Of a stretch of 64,000 nt of DNA, positions 15,915-24,399 are shown in pieces. A model generated the notes under the pieces. The model saw only the letters and a list, made by a program, of their open reading frames with translations, was not told the DNA's origin and did no database searches. Every line of letters begins with the position of its first letter. The first letter of the stretch is position 1. Location: assembly GCA_942491935.1 (NCBI GenBank), contig CALOCZ010000025.1, positions 62,001 to 126,000 on the forward strand, in the 5' to 3' direction. Source of the DNA: JAGTVG01 sp942491935 (GTDB lineage Bacteria > Bacteroidota > Bacteroidia > Cytophagales > Cyclobacteriaceae). The position numbers were made by a program, and so were the translations under genes.

Positions 15915-18875
15915 TTATTGCGCGTTAAAAATTCCGTAATAATCAAGGAAAGATGTCTCTATCTCCGTCGCCAATTCATCCTGCCCATGTTGTTTCAACA
16001 TTCGAGATAGAAGGCTCAGTATTGTCATATGCTTCTGAACCTCATTTGAAGGGGAGGCTTCCATGTTAACATAGTATTCAAGGTATCCTTTAGAACTTTC
16101 CCCAAGCTTTTGAGCTATGTCAATTGCTTTTTCTGATTCCCCAACCTGGAAAAGCAATGAGGCTGTTTGTACATTGGAATAATCATACCTGAGAGATTTA
16201 TTCGGCATCACTTCAAGGGATCTGTTAAGTACTTCTTGGGCCCTCTCCATATTATTTTTTGCAATCAAAGCCTCAGCAAGCGTATTGAAGCTAGACCTAT
16301 GATTCAGCACAAAATTCCGATAGTCTTCTGAATAATATACTTTAGGATTATCGAGTTCCCTGAAAGAAAATTTATTCATCATGTTGTCATACATGACCTC
16401 GGTATCCACCAGGTCATCCTGCAGATTTCCCCTGTCGATAGGTAGCAACCGGTAGGTATTCCCCTCCTGAACAACATATCTTCTGAAATCAATACCCGCA
16501 TTCTGTAATGATGTATTGTTGAAATATATAGGTCTTGTCCAGTTACCAGTTAATATCATATCAAGGATCATAAAGGTATTTTTCTCAAGCCCATTTCCTT
16601 TGAGCCTGAACACCATTTGTTCCGGGATTAAATGCTCCATATCCTTAGGCACAATGCCCAATGATTTCACATAGGCCGTGTCAATATTCAAGTAAAGTGC
16701 TTTTGCCGGTAATGAATTATAACTACCAAGTAGCGTCGGTACCTTAATGGCTTGATGGTTCTGTTTTACCAGGTTCATATACGCTTCTAGACTTATCGCA
16801 TTACCCTTAATGTTTGGATTTTCTACATATGGAAGATAATCATTTGGGCCACCCTGCCTATACAGGTTCTTATCAATAGAGAAAGGCGCCGGTTCAGATT
16901 CATAGGTTCTGCGGGTCATCTGATCTATATACCAGTCTGTATTGAAATAACTTAGTACAATCACCCTCATATCGGTCCTGAATCCTTCTACTTCCTGTGA
17001 ATACCATAGTGGGAAGGTATCATTATCCCCACCAGTAAAGAGTATTGCATTTGGAGCACATGAAGAAAGGAAGTTCTTTGCTGAATCCACTGAAAAATAC
17101 CTGTCAGATCTGTCATGGTCATCCCAGTTTTCAACAGCCATAATCAAAGGAACGACTAGCCCTAGGGCAGTTGCCACCCATGCTGCAAGTTTATGATTCT
17201 TGAAGTAATTGAACAAAAACTGACCTATTGCCAGCACTCCTAAACCTATCCATATGGCAAATGCATAATAAGAACCAGCATAAATATAATCTCTTTCGCG
17301 AGGCTCTACAGGCGGAGAGTTCAGGTAAACCACCAGTGCAACACCCGTAAGAATAAATAGCATAGTAATTACCCCGAAAATCCGTTGACTTCTTTTATAG
17401 TTGAAGAACATCCCAATTAAACCGAATATAAGCGGCAGCATGAAATAATTATTCCTGCCCCTGTTTTCAGCAATATCCTTAGGTACTGATTCAAAACTGT
17501 CCAATGGAGTAAGCCAGGAGGCGCCTTGTATGTCACTTTCTCTTCCGGCGAAATTCCACATGAAGTAACGCATGTACATATAGCCGATCTGGTACCGGAA
17601 CATGAACATTAAGTTATCTCCAAAACCCGGAATTTCATTGTTTTTCAGATTCATCCATTTTCGGTATTGGTTTATATGGTTTTCGGAATTACTATAGGCC
17701 CTTGGCAATATGGTCATCCTCCTCTGGTCATATACATATTCCAGTTTATGTTCCGTAATTTCATACTTATCTTCTCCTTGCTTATAGACAGGGGCGCCTT
17801 TTGTCTGATCCACGACTTCAGCATCAAAATACTGACCATACAATAGTGGTCTTGAGCCATATTGTTCTCTTTTCAAATAGGACACAAAGCTGATGATGTT
17901 CTCAGGATTGTTCTCATCAATAGGGGGATTAAAATTAGACCGGATCAGAACCAAGGCATAAGAGGAATAGCCAATTAAGATGAATGACAATGCCAGTAAG
18001 GCCATGTTAAGCAATTCTTTATTCTTCTGTTGTGAGTAATAAATACCGTAGGCAATAGAACCTGTAAACAAAAGCATGAAAATAATGATCCCTGATTTGA
18101 ATGGTAGTCCAATATTATTGATGAAGAAAATCTCAAAAGAACCAGCTATCCCGGGTAACCCGGGGATGATGATATTATTAACAAGTACGATCAGGAAGAA
18201 ACTGATGGCAAGAGTAATTACAACACCTTTAGTGGTAGGCTTATACTTTTTGAAATAATAAATTAATCCAAGGGCCGGTAAGGTGACCAGGTTCAGCAGG
18301 TGAACGCCAATTGATAATCCCATCATATAAAAGATCAGGATCAACCAGCGATTTGCCTGGCTTTCATCCTCTATATGTTCCCATTTTAAAATAGCCCATA
18401 CAACAAATGCTGTAAAGAAAGATGACATGGCGTATACTTCTGCTTCAACGGCTGAAAACCAGAAAGAATCGGAGAATGTATACGCTAATGCCCCAACGAT
18501 ACCTGAACCGATTAGTAAGTAAGTCTGGCCATCTGAGAAAGTATTGTTTTCAATGTTTATTAATTTTCTGCCAAAGAGGGTAATTGTCCAGAATAAAAAT
18601 AAAATGGTAAAGCCGCTGCTAAGTACACTCACAATATTGATCCAGTAGGCTACCTTTAAAACATCACCCATAGCGAAAAATGAGAATAGACGACCTATTA
18701 AAAGGAAAAATGGTGCTCCAGGAGGATGTGGAACCTCTAATTTATAGGATACAGAAATAAATTCCCCACAGTCCCAATAGCTGGCGGTTGGTTCAACGGT
18801 GAGCCAATAAACAATAGTTGCAATGACAAAGACCGTCCATCCGGTTATATTATTGAATTTTTCAAATTTATTCAT
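15915..18875 (-). CDS. DUF2723 multi-pass membrane protein (protein O-mannosyltransferase-like, GT-C fold)
   Basis: A 986-residue polytopic membrane protein of the DUF2723 family, conserved in Bacteroidota and resembling GT-C glycosyltransferases. It starts with a helix and the family signature YWDCGEFI followed by LEVPHPPGAPFFLLIGRLFSFF (about 34-68); the acidic residues in this first periplasmic loop are the likely catalytic site. About a dozen hydrophobic segments run to residue 590. A soluble C-terminal part follows, with TPR-like helices near the end (about 850-980, AEALIAKNNMERAQEVLNRSLEVMP). It probably transfers sugar from a polyprenyl carrier to exported protein or glycan. It is the last gene of a leftward cluster that includes two unknown genes. 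Confidence 0.82.
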   Translation of the reverse strand: MNKFEKFNNITGWTVFVIATIVYWLTVEPTASYWDCGEFISVSYKLEVPHPPGAPFFLLIGRLFSFFAMGDVLKVAYWINIVSVLSSGFTILFLFWTITLFGRKLINIENNTFSDGQTYLLIGSGIVGALAYTFSDSFWFSAVEAEVYAMSSFFTAFVVWAILKWEHIEDESQANRWLILIFYMMGLSIGVHLLNLVTLPALGLIYYFKKYKPTTKGVVITLAISFFLIVLVNNIIIPGLPGIAGSFEIFFINNIGLPFKSGIIIFMLLFTGSIAYGIYYSQQKNKELLNMALLALSFILIGYSSYALVLIRSNFNPPIDENNPENIISFVSYLKREQYGSRPLLYGQYFDAEVVDQTKGAPVYKQGEDKYEITEHKLEYVYDQRRMTILPRAYSNSENHINQYRKWMNLKNNEIPGFGDNLMFMFRYQIGYMYMRYFMWNFAGRESDIQGASWLTPLDSFESVPKDIAENRGRNNYFMLPLIFGLIGMFFNYKRSQRIFGVITMLFILTGVALVVYLNSPPVEPRERDYIYAGSYYAFAIWIGLGVLAIGQFLFNYFKNHKLAAWVATALGLVVPLIMAVENWDDHDRSDRYFSVDSAKNFLSSCAPNAILFTGGDNDTFPLWYSQEVEGFRTDMRVIVLSYFNTDWYIDQMTRRTYESEPAPFSIDKNLYRQGGPNDYLPYVENPNIKGNAISLEAYMNLVKQNHQAIKVPTLLGSYNSLPAKALYLNIDTAYVKSLGIVPKDMEHLIPEQMVFRLKGNGLEKNTFMILDMILTGNWTRPIYFNNTSLQNAGIDFRRYVVQEGNTYRLLPIDRGNLQDDLVDTEVMYDNMMNKFSFRELDNPKVYYSEDYRNFVLNHRSSFNTLAEALIAKNNMERAQEVLNRSLEVMPNKSLRYDYSNVQTASLLFQVGESEKAIDIAQKLGESSKGYLEYYVNMEASPSNEVQKHMTILSLLSRMLKQHGQDELATEIETSFLDYYGIFNAQ

Positions 18876-19065
18876 ACGAAAAAGAATTATAGACGGCGAA
18901 GTTAGTAAATATTACCATTAGAAGGAAAACTAGAAATTAACTATATTCTGTTTTTTCTTAATGCCGTTTAATTGTAAGGCAAAAATCGATATTTTATTAT
19001 ATAAAACTATTCAGGATTGATATAAGATCGGAATAATTAACTTTTTTTAACAGAGGGAAGAGTTT

Positions 19066-19293
19066 TTACAGGTCTTCGTCTTTTTTATGATATTTTCTGG
19101 CCAGTGCGTTTAGCCACCGGTAAAAGGCTATAATAAGATAAAATATCACTGTCATATATATCAGAGTACTATAATCCTCTATCCATATTTTAAGAAAAGT
19201 GCCAGCCAGGAAATAGAAAAGTGCAACGAGTAATGCTGAAATTAGCAGAAATCCAAGTTCTCTCAGAATAATGCGTTTTATATCAGTATCCAT
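19066..19293 (-). CDS. Small two-helix membrane protein, unknown
   Basis: A 75-residue protein with two predicted transmembrane helices (about 12-32, GFLLISALLVALFYFLAGTF; and 41-60, LIYMTVIFYLIIAFYRW) and a short basic tail (ARKYHKKDEDL). I do not recognise a family. It starts 18 bp after the 195-aa unknown gene and lies upstream of the DUF2723 gene on the same strand, so it probably belongs to the same transcript. Confidence 0.55.
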   Translation of the reverse strand: MDTDIKRIILRELGFLLISALLVALFYFLAGTFLKIWIEDYSTLIYMTVIFYLIIAFYRWLNALARKYHKKDEDL

Positions 19294-19311
19294 AGATCAT
19301 ATTATCATTTA

Positions 19312-19899
19312 TTAAGTGATATCAATTATCCCCAGATTATGGGCAAAAAGATAAATCATTTTACCCAATTCATGGTTCATTGTAAGAAATTTAATCGGTG
19401 AAAGACCAAGAACATCATTCCTGAGAGCATTTATCAGATGGATATCCATAGGAGATTGATGATCTTTAAAGGCAAATAAATTAGCCAGATAAGCAGTTTT
19501 TAAAATATTTGCCTTTACCCGTACAGTATGAGCAACATTTCTTCCTGGATGAATATGAATATGCCGGTCTTTTTCAGTACCGATCTTTAGTATCCATATA
19601 GAATGATCAGGAAATACTATTTCCCGGTATGATTCAGGATTTTGTTTGATCCATCTAATATAGGTGGCTTTTTCAAACCGATGATTTTCCTTTAGTTTCA
19701 TTATACAGAATTCTGAGATCTCAGGAATATTCATCTTTCCGGTATAGAGGTCCGTTGTAGAATTCCCAATTAACTTCATACTCGATCTCAAAGCTTCATA
19801 ATTTATTTTTTGCGGATATATTCTAATCTTATCCAGAAGAAAAGATAAATGGTGTTTCCAGAAATTACAAAGAATCGGTTTGGGGGCGGGGGATTCCAT
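19312..19899 (-). CDS. Conserved hypothetical protein (195 aa)
   Basis: I cannot name this family. The product is soluble, with no signal peptide. It is rich in aromatic and basic residues, with a central histidine-rich strand (RHIHIHPGRNVAHTVRVKANILKTA, about 114-138) and a C-terminal helical part (MNHELGKMIYLFAHNLGII). The histidine cluster could bind a metal or phosphate-containing ligand, but this is a guess. The frame is clean and the composition is like neighbouring genes. It lies 77 bp after the HD-hydrolase gene and 18 bp before the small membrane protein gene. Confidence 0.55.
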   Translation of the reverse strand: MESPAPKPILCNFWKHHLSFLLDKIRIYPQKINYEALRSSMKLIGNSTTDLYTGKMNIPEISEFCIMKLKENHRFEKATYIRWIKQNPESYREIVFPDHSIWILKIGTEKDRHIHIHPGRNVAHTVRVKANILKTAYLANLFAFKDHQSPMDIHLINALRNDVLGLSPIKFLTMNHELGKMIYLFAHNLGIIDIT

Positions 19900-19976
19900 A
19901 TATTTTAATACTATACATAAAAACCGGGATGTATTAAATGTTGCTAATGATACGTCAGAGGAATTAAGATTCCCTT

Positions 19977-20630
19977 TCAGGCATTGCCATTCACCTCATC
20001 ATAAAACTGCTGAAGGTAACTCACCATAAATTCGTGCCTTGTTTTTGCCATTTTCTTTGCGGTCTTAGTATTCAGGGCATCTTTTAACTTTAGCAGTTTC
20101 TCATAAAAATGATTTATGGTAGACGAATCGCTTGATCTGTATTCTTTAACATTTTTATATTCACGTGGTTTTTGATCTGGATCAAAGATCTTTCGTCCAC
20201 TGAATCCGCCATAATTAAATGCCCTGGCAATACCTATAGCCCCAATGGCATCCAATCTGTCAGCATCTTGTGCGATCTGCAATTCAAGAGATTTTTCTTT
20301 TACCTCATTATGCCCCCCTTTATACGAGATCCCTTTTACGATCTCCATCACTTGTTTTCTTGTGGTTTTATCCACACCAGTTTCTTCCAGATAAGCAGAG
20401 GAGATCTTAATTCCTTTTGATTCATCCCCACCCTGAAATTTTGGATCAGCGATATCATGTAATAATATTCCTAAAAGAACGATATGTTTGTTGGCTTTCT
20501 CCTTCTTGAGGATCATTTTAGCATTTTCCAGAACCCTTTCTATATGGTTCCAGTCATGGCCTCCCTCAGCATCTCGAAGCATGTTCTTTGCAAATTTTTC
20601 AGCCTTTGACCGAAGTTGTTTCTTTTTCAT
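19977..20630 (-). CDS. HD-domain phosphohydrolase
   Basis: A 217-residue HD-superfamily metal-dependent phosphohydrolase of the YedJ-like type. Metal ligands are visible: the first histidine within GGHDWNHIERV (His25/His29), the HD pair His58-Asp59 in LLHDIADPKF, His107 in the KGGHNEV loop, and Asp122/Asp124 in QDADRLDAIGAIG. C-terminal helices (YEKLLKLKDALNTKTAKKMAKTRHEF) complete the domain. Members hydrolyse nucleotides or other small phosphates; the substrate is unknown. It starts the leftward cluster that leads to the DUF2723 gene. Confidence 0.85.
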   Translation of the reverse strand: MKKKQLRSKAEKFAKNMLRDAEGGHDWNHIERVLENAKMILKKEKANKHIVLLGILLHDIADPKFQGGDESKGIKISSAYLEETGVDKTTRKQVMEIVKGISYKGGHNEVKEKSLELQIAQDADRLDAIGAIGIARAFNYGGFSGRKIFDPDQKPREYKNVKEYRSSDSSTINHFYEKLLKLKDALNTKTAKKMAKTRHEFMVSYLQQFYDEVNGNA

Positions 20631-20660
20631 CAGATCAATACTTAGATATTCACATCGGGA

Positions 20661-20695
20661 TATTAAAAAATAAAAAAATCCCGCATTCGCGGGAT
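20661..20695 (-). terminator. Intrinsic (Rho-independent) terminator
   Basis: Reading leftward after the aldo/keto reductase stop, a perfect 7-bp stem (ATCCCGC, loop GAAT, GCGGGAT; 20678-20695) is followed at once by TTTTTTTATTTTTTAATA. This is the clearest terminator in the window. It ends the M3 peptidase-GH9-NIPSNAP-reductase transcript before the HD-hydrolase gene. Confidence 0.85.
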
Positions 20696-20717
20696 GTATA
20701 ATATTATATATTACAAA

Positions 20718-21596
20718 TTACCCTCTTGTACTTGCAGCGGGAATTCTTGTCATAAGGTCTTCCATCTGGTTACGGTCTTCCTGGCCTATGGTAAAGCAAT
20801 CCACAAAATCCTGACCCAAAGTATATTGCAAACATTCATCTAGTTTATCGGTTAATTCCCCGGCGCCAAATAATTTCATTCCTATAATACTTTTCCCTTT
20901 TTTCTTCATGTCTTTCAGAACATCTACTACCACAGGTACTTCCGCATCCATTCTTGAACCATAAGGATTGATCCTGGCCAAGTCTACCTGTACCCAATCA
21001 GTGGCAGCCGCGGCTTTAAGTGCTCCCAGGGTATGGCATGATACACCATGAGCCCTGATAATACCATCCTCTCTTGCCTGAGAAAGCCTATTCATCGCAC
21101 CAGTTTTTAATTCAGGCCAATTATCCTTTGTCATGTAATGCAGTAAGACGATGTCAAGGTAATCAGTTCCAATTTCTTGCCGGAATCTGTCCAGATCAGC
21201 CTGCATTTCCTCCTCCGTTGAGGCATGTGTTTTAGTGAGGATAACCACCTTTTCTCTTGGAACATATTTTAGGGCTTCCTTAAGATGAGGGTGTGTGCCA
21301 TATTGATCTGCAGAATCCCAGAAAAATATCCCCTGGTCATATGCTGAATGTAATAATTCTCCCAATCCTTTTACACCCAGTTTTCTGGTCTGATTTGAGG
21401 CTCTGTTGACTCCATGGGTACCTGTTCCCATAGCCAGTCTGGAAACTTCAATGCCAGTATTTCCGAGCTTGATAATGTCATTTGCATTTTTCTTTTTCTC
21501 AGAAGCATAAAGTTCATGAGGGAATGGATTCATTGCTGCTACACCACCAGCCAGAAGAGTAGATTTGATAAATTCACGTCGATGCATACATTTCAT
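20718..21596 (-). CDS. Exported aldo/keto reductase with Tat-type signal
   Basis: An NADPH-type aldo/keto reductase barrel preceded by a twin-arginine-like signal (HRREFIKSTLLAGGVAAMNP). I use the ATG at 21596; a GTG at 21602 would add two residues. The catalytic tetrad is present: Asp94 and Tyr99 in FFWDSADQYGTH, Lys122 in VILTKTH and His153 in IVLLHYM. The cofactor-site region near IGMKLFGAGELTDKL is kept. Length 292 aa is close to the family average, and the C-terminal iron-sulfur extension of some exported relatives is absent. It is the last gene of a leftward operon behind NIPSNAP and GH9 genes and ends in a terminator. A role in reducing oxidised sugars outside the cytoplasm is my inference. 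Confidence 0.85.
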   Translation of the reverse strand: MKCMHRREFIKSTLLAGGVAAMNPFPHELYASEKKKNANDIIKLGNTGIEVSRLAMGTGTHGVNRASNQTRKLGVKGLGELLHSAYDQGIFFWDSADQYGTHPHLKEALKYVPREKVVILTKTHASTEEEMQADLDRFRQEIGTDYLDIVLLHYMTKDNWPELKTGAMNRLSQAREDGIIRAHGVSCHTLGALKAAAATDWVQVDLARINPYGSRMDAEVPVVVDVLKDMKKKGKSIIGMKLFGAGELTDKLDECLQYTLGQDFVDCFTIGQEDRNQMEDLMTRIPAASTRG

Positions 21597-21687
21597 AGTC
21601 ACAGTTTATTATGGTTAATAAACAATTCTCAGATTATTTGGATCTGTTAATATAATGAATAACTAGGAGATCTGAAATAATGTTTAT

Positions 21688-22476
21688 TTAAATCTGTGAA
21701 CAGGAAGCAGGAGAAAGTATTATGTCCGAAATATTAGATACTGTGTCCTTATATTGAACATCCCCACTTAATTTCTTCCATTCCGGGGAATCCACAAATA
21801 CCTTCCAGTTCTTATCTCTGTCCTCCATATTATCGAAAACAAGCATGTAGGTTAAATTCGGCATCATTGGTCCGGCCAATGTTTCCCCGAAAAAGACTGG
21901 ATTAAGCCCCGTTTTTTTGAATATATCGATTTCTCCACCTTCATTGAACATTTCAATTTTCTTCTTGGCGGCTTTCAAACTGTGGCTTTCATATATACGT
22001 ACCTCATAGATCCTTCCGGCATTATCCATTTTCTGCTTTGGAACTTCTATCTCAGGTAAGTATTTGAAGTTTTTGTAAAGGATCTTTTCAATCCTTATGT
22101 ATTTCGGGTCCGATAATTCTGTATTCAGAAAAGATGCGCCCTCGTTCCAGAAATCTGAATTGTCCATAAGTTTATCTGAAAGACTGGCGAAAGACTCAAG
22201 GTCTTTATGCTGGATCATAACATATAATGTGGGCTTATTCATGCCGTATTTAGTTCTGAACACACCTATAGGGCCAATTCCCATATCGTTCAATGTTGGA
22301 ATAGCTACATTCTTATAAAATTCTTCAACAAGATTTTTGTTATTCCCTAGTGGAAGCTGGTACTTGATCAGTTCGACATATTGCTGTTTTTCAGCTTTCC
22401 TGGCAGACTTTGCATAAGTGCTAAACGGCAAAAAGGCAGAAAGTCCTGCAGTAGTTAAAAAATTTCTTCTTTTCAT
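21688..22476 (-). CDS. NIPSNAP-family protein with Tat-type signal
   Basis: A 262-aa protein with two ferredoxin-like NIPSNAP repeats (about 33-125, YVELIKYQLPLGNNKNLVEEF; and 147-250, GRIYEVRIYESHSLKAAKKK). The N-terminus MKRRNFLTTAGLSAFLPFSTYA is a twin-arginine-like signal peptide with cleavage near TYA-KS. In environmental Bacteroidota and Planctomycetota such proteins often occur beside Gfo/Idh/MocA and sugar-epimerase genes, but their reaction is unknown. It lies between the GH9 gene (68 bp upstream) and the exported aldo/keto reductase. Confidence 0.82.
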   Translation of the reverse strand: MKRRNFLTTAGLSAFLPFSTYAKSARKAEKQQYVELIKYQLPLGNNKNLVEEFYKNVAIPTLNDMGIGPIGVFRTKYGMNKPTLYVMIQHKDLESFASLSDKLMDNSDFWNEGASFLNTELSDPKYIRIEKILYKNFKYLPEIEVPKQKMDNAGRIYEVRIYESHSLKAAKKKIEMFNEGGEIDIFKKTGLNPVFFGETLAGPMMPNLTYMLVFDNMEDRDKNWKVFVDSPEWKKLSGDVQYKDTVSNISDIILSPASCSQI

Positions 22477-22544
22477 AATGGCGTGGGTTTAATTAAAATT
22501 ATTAGCTTAAATATACAATTTTGGGATTTAGAAATCTAATCATC

Positions 22545-24335
22545 CTATTTCTTTTGTACTGGAGAGCCAAAGTATGCCATAATCAATACGGCACCAGCTG
22601 TTCCATCCATGGTAGGTTCATTGGTAGAGTAATCCCCAATATCATCATGATAAACAACTATCTCATTCTGGAAATCAGCAAATTCATCCGGTTGAAAAAG
22701 TTCCAGCCCTTTTAGATTTTTAAATATGGAATAGTACACCGGACCATCAATTAATCCACCTGGCACTTCAATACCTGATATAGCCCATGTACTTGTATGT
22801 ACATCCTGCGGATATTCCCCGTTTCTTGGAATGTTCATGAACATGGAAGTCCCCCATGGGTTATTTCCAAAAAGCCAGTCTCTTTGCAAAAGAAGAAATC
22901 CATGATATGAAAGGTCGCCAGTCATTTTTTCATAAAGAATGATCTGTGAAGCCAGTGCCGTAACCAGGTTATTACTACACCATATAAATGGAACACCTAC
23001 TTTGAAAGGAGTTTTGCCAGCTCTGATAATATTTTTTTCTATTCCTGATCTGTAATATTCAGCAACCTCCTTTTTTACCGTTTCATCTGCTACCTGGTGG
23101 AGCGCATAATGACCGATATTAATAAAAGGATACTTTTGATAATGTGCAGCTGAATCCATGTCCATCCATGAGTGTGTTCCTGTAAGCCGGGCGTAGTGAA
23201 TCGCATCATCAAGGTAGTCTTTTTCTTTTAGTATACTATACAATTCCGCCGCAGCCCATTCCATATCATCTGTCCATGTATCTTCATTATATCTATACGG
23301 TGCCCCATAGGAGTTTCCCTGTTGGTACCCTTCCTGTTTTTTACCCATCCTATACAATTCAACAGCTGCTTTCAAGCATTTAAATGCATAGGCGCTGTCA
23401 ATTTTTAACCAGGTCTTATAACCCAGGGCCATAGCAGCAGCTGATCGACCGGCAATATTGGCCAATCCGGTAGATTCACTCATATATTTGTTCAAGCCCT
23501 GTGGTTTCCCATCTGCCACATAGGCGACGCGATAACTATTAGGTCCCCATCCAAAGTCTGATTTATCTTTATCTGGTAGTTCCCAACCACTGTGATCCCT
23601 GTCGTCGGCAATCTGGTGGATCAGTACATCTGGTTCAGGGTGCAGGTTATGGATCCAATCCAGGCCCCATTTAGCTTCGTCCAGTATATCTGGAATTCCG
23701 TTTGGGAAAGGCCTTCCCAGATCATCATGAGTATCCGCAAACTTGTCGGGCTCCAGTTCATAACTGAGGATCATAAACGCAGTGGCAAAGCTTCCTGTAA
23801 TAAGGTACTTCAACTGATCACCTGCATCATGCCATCCCCCTGATGTATCAATATAGGTAGAGTCTGGCTTATGACCATAGAAGATCCTTCCATCATGTTG
23901 ATGGCAAACAATGTCAAAAAAAGGATTATATCCGCATCTCTGTTGTCTCATAAATACTAATATATCTTCTGTATAGCCTTTAAAAGCTTCAGGCCCTATA
24001 TTGAATTCTGTGGATCTCGTATCATCGGTTAGTTCTAAAGAATAATTGCCTTCCTCCTTCAGTTCTGAAAAATCAAGGTAATAATGATAATATTGCCCCC
24101 AGAGTAAAGGCTCTGCTTTTTCAATATTACCTTTGAAAACTTCTTCACCACTCTTGTTAATGACAAAAAATCTGCCTTTTAATTTCTTTTTTGAGAAGGC
24201 CGTGGCAATTTTCTGATCAGCTTCCAGATATCCACATTGATTGACCCGGATGTAACTGGACTGTGCATATAGTGAATCAAAACAGACGGTTATCAATAAG
24301 AAAAGAAAGGAAAAATAGGACTTAAGTAGTTTCAT
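22545..24335 (-). CDS. Glycoside hydrolase family 9 (endoglucanase-type)
   Basis: A secreted inverting GH9 enzyme for beta-1,4-glucans or related polymers. The signal peptide is residues 1-24 (ending LYAQ). An N-terminal CelD-type Ig-like domain (about 26-115, YIRVNQCGYLEADQKIATAFS) precedes the (alpha/alpha)6 catalytic domain. The catalytic base motif is GGWHDAGD (Asp170/Asp173) and the acid is Glu573 in STNEPTMDGTAG. The NPWGTSMFMN segment and the following DVHTSTW stretch correspond to the family's conserved C-terminal region. At 596 aa it lacks dockerins, CBMs and a T9SS tail. It follows the M3 peptidase gene on the same strand. Confidence 0.92.
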   Translation of the reverse strand: MKLLKSYFSFLFLLITVCFDSLYAQSSYIRVNQCGYLEADQKIATAFSKKKLKGRFFVINKSGEEVFKGNIEKAEPLLWGQYYHYYLDFSELKEEGNYSLELTDDTRSTEFNIGPEAFKGYTEDILVFMRQQRCGYNPFFDIVCHQHDGRIFYGHKPDSTYIDTSGGWHDAGDQLKYLITGSFATAFMILSYELEPDKFADTHDDLGRPFPNGIPDILDEAKWGLDWIHNLHPEPDVLIHQIADDRDHSGWELPDKDKSDFGWGPNSYRVAYVADGKPQGLNKYMSESTGLANIAGRSAAAMALGYKTWLKIDSAYAFKCLKAAVELYRMGKKQEGYQQGNSYGAPYRYNEDTWTDDMEWAAAELYSILKEKDYLDDAIHYARLTGTHSWMDMDSAAHYQKYPFINIGHYALHQVADETVKKEVAEYYRSGIEKNIIRAGKTPFKVGVPFIWCSNNLVTALASQIILYEKMTGDLSYHGFLLLQRDWLFGNNPWGTSMFMNIPRNGEYPQDVHTSTWAISGIEVPGGLIDGPVYYSIFKNLKGLELFQPDEFADFQNEIVVYHDDIGDYSTNEPTMDGTAGAVLIMAYFGSPVQKK

Positions 24336-24399
24336 TTGAATCAGTATTTAATTTTCGTTTATGATCGTTGAATATTTGTTTTGCAGGTTAATCATTTTG

